DNA of 6,467 bases from contig JAUPKV010000002.1 in assembly GCA_030837265.1 (NCBI GenBank), positions 1-6,467 on the forward strand, written 5' to 3'. The DNA is from Methanobacteriota archaeon (GTDB lineage: Archaea; Halobacteriota; Methanosarcinia; Methanosarcinales; Methanosarcinaceae). The translations under genes and the position numbers were made by a program. The notes beneath the pieces are model-generated. The model saw only the letters and a program-made list of their open reading frames with translations. It was not told where the DNA came from and did not search any database. This document shows positions 5,508 to 6,467 of this stretch, one piece after another; the first letter of the stretch is position 1, and each line of letters opens with the position of its first letter.

Positions 5508-6467
5508 ATGTATGCTGTTCCAGGTTGGAATGAAGAACTTGAATCGGCATTTTCTACCTACAAAGGTTCCTACATAGCTGGAAGAGTGGCGTCCCGGCAT
5601 AAAACAGTATGTGAGGTTCTTATTCCGGGTGCTGTCGTACAGGCTGGAATCTCGGGAGCACTCCAGCGAATTGGAAAGCAGCCGGTTGTAGGGGATTTTG
5701 TTGTTTTGCTTGACCAGCCGGAATCAGGCTCATGCATGGTTGTAAACATCCTGCCCAGAAAGACCTGTCTGTCAAGAGGAGCTCCTGGGGAAGGGAGCGG
5801 GGAGCAGTTGATTGCTGCAAATATCGATACTATCTTTATTGTAACTTCAGCAGGGAAAGACCTGAACATGCGAAGACTTGAGCGGTATCTTACAGTGGTG
5901 TACTCATCAGGAGCACGCCCTGTGATAGTACTGAACAAGATCGACCTTATAGATAATCCCACCCTCCCGGTCGAACAAATAAAATCCGTTTCAGGAGAAG
6001 TTCCAGTTATTCCCCTGAGCGCCCTTTCAAAGACCGGACTTGAGGCTCTCAGCCCCTATCTCAATCCCGGGGAAACAATTGCACTCATAGGTTCTTCTGG
6101 TGTCGGAAAATCCACTATCATCAACGCCTTTTTAAACAAAGCCATCCAGAAAACCGCGGAGGTTCGGGAAGATGATGAAAGAGGAAGACATACAACCACA
6201 GTCCGCCAGATGTTCCTGCTTCCCGACGGCACGGTTCTGATAGATAACCCAGGGCTACGGGAAATTCAGCTTGGAGATTCTGCCGAAGGACTCGATAAAG
6301 CTTTTCCGGATATCATTTTCGCAGCCTACAACTGCCGATTTAAAGACTGTACTCACCAAAAAGAGCCGGGATGTGCTGTCCTGCAGGCAGTAAAAGACGG
6401 GCTTATTCCTGAGGAGCGGCTTGCCAGCTATCACAGGTTAACAAATGAACTCATATTCCAGTCAAGA
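5508..6467 (+). CDS. rsgA: RsgA (YjeQ/EngC) ribosome small subunit-dependent GTPase, 3' end outside window
   Basis: The first 320 residues of a circularly permuted GTPase that in bacteria checks late maturation of the 30S ribosomal subunit. The order of G motifs is the permuted one: G4 NKID (143-146), G5 region SALS (171-174), G1 GSSGVGKS (195-202), G2 region RGRHTTT (225-231), G3 DNPG (246-249). An N-terminal OB-fold covers about 20-90 ([23 protein letters not shown]). The C-terminal zinc site is complete: C276, C281, H283, C289 in the spacing Cx4CxHx5C. The frame is open to the last base; E. coli RsgA has 350 residues, so perhaps 30-50 are missing. The start is set by a good Shine-Dalgarno match. 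RsgA is mainly bacterial, so an archaeal copy suggests old lateral transfer; this is inference. It stands alone after a long spacer. Confidence 0.94.
   Translation, partial: MYAVPGWNEELESAFSTYKGSYIAGRVASRHKTVCEVLIPGAVVQAGISGALQRIGKQPVVGDFVVLLDQPESGSCMVVNILPRKTCLSRGAPGEGSGEQLIAANIDTIFIVTSAGKDLNMRRLERYLTVVYSSGARPVIVLNKIDLIDNPTLPVEQIKSVSGEVPVIPLSALSKTGLEALSPYLNPGETIALIGSSGVGKSTIINAFLNKAIQKTAEVREDDERGRHTTTVRQMFLLPDGTVLIDNPGLREIQLGDSAEGLDKAFPDIIFAAYNCRFKDCTHQKEPGCAVLQAVKDGLIPEERLASYHRLTNELIFQSR

Noticed and set aside
5570..5962. 130-codon minus-strand frame opposite rsgA
   Set aside because: It is antisense to a GTPase with all motifs intact, and its product has no recognisable domain.

Overview
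The window looks like chromosomal DNA from a methanogenic archaeon, most likely a Methanosarcina or close relative. I base this on a large secreted surface protein that combines PKD domains, a leucine-rich-repeat-like region and a PGF-pre-PGF-type domain; on AT-rich intergenic spacers with archaeal TATA-like boxes and T-rich ends; and on the mix of bacterial-type housekeeping genes (NudC, RsgA, PhoU) common in that genus. The assignment is inference from gene content. No rRNA or other marker is present.

Layout, left to right. (1) 1-381, plus strand: the last 126 residues of a P-type cation-transporting ATPase, cut by the left edge. (2) 434-1108, minus strand: a complete stand-alone PhoU-family protein, convergent with the ATPase, with a hairpin over its stop codon. 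(3) 1109-1342: a divergent promoter region, with a possible 21-codon ORF at 1251-1316. (4) 1343-2203, plus: a complete NudC-type Nudix hydrolase with zinc ribbon and perfect Nudix box. (5) 2204-2604: an AT-rich spacer that begins with five tandem 12-bp units and carries a short minus-strand frame. (6) 2605-5076, plus: an 823-residue exported, membrane-anchored surface protein. (7) 5077-5507: a spacer with T-rich tracts and a degenerate 11-bp repeat. (8) 5508-6467, plus: the first 320 residues of RsgA, a circularly permuted GTPase, cut by the right edge.

The genes do not form an obvious operon: the spacers are long, orientations are mixed, and each gene appears to have its own promoter. Functions are separate: ion transport, phosphate-related regulation, NAD(H) or NAD-cap hydrolysis, cell envelope, and small ribosomal subunit maturation. 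I found no CRISPR array, tRNA, rRNA, insertion sequence or defence system. I do not see strong evidence for a new multi-gene system. The points most worth a second look are the surface protein's tail, which lacks the PGF sorting motif expected beside its PGF-pre-PGF domain; the 12-bp tandem repeat abutting the nudC stop, which is open on both strands; and the small ORF upstream of nudC.
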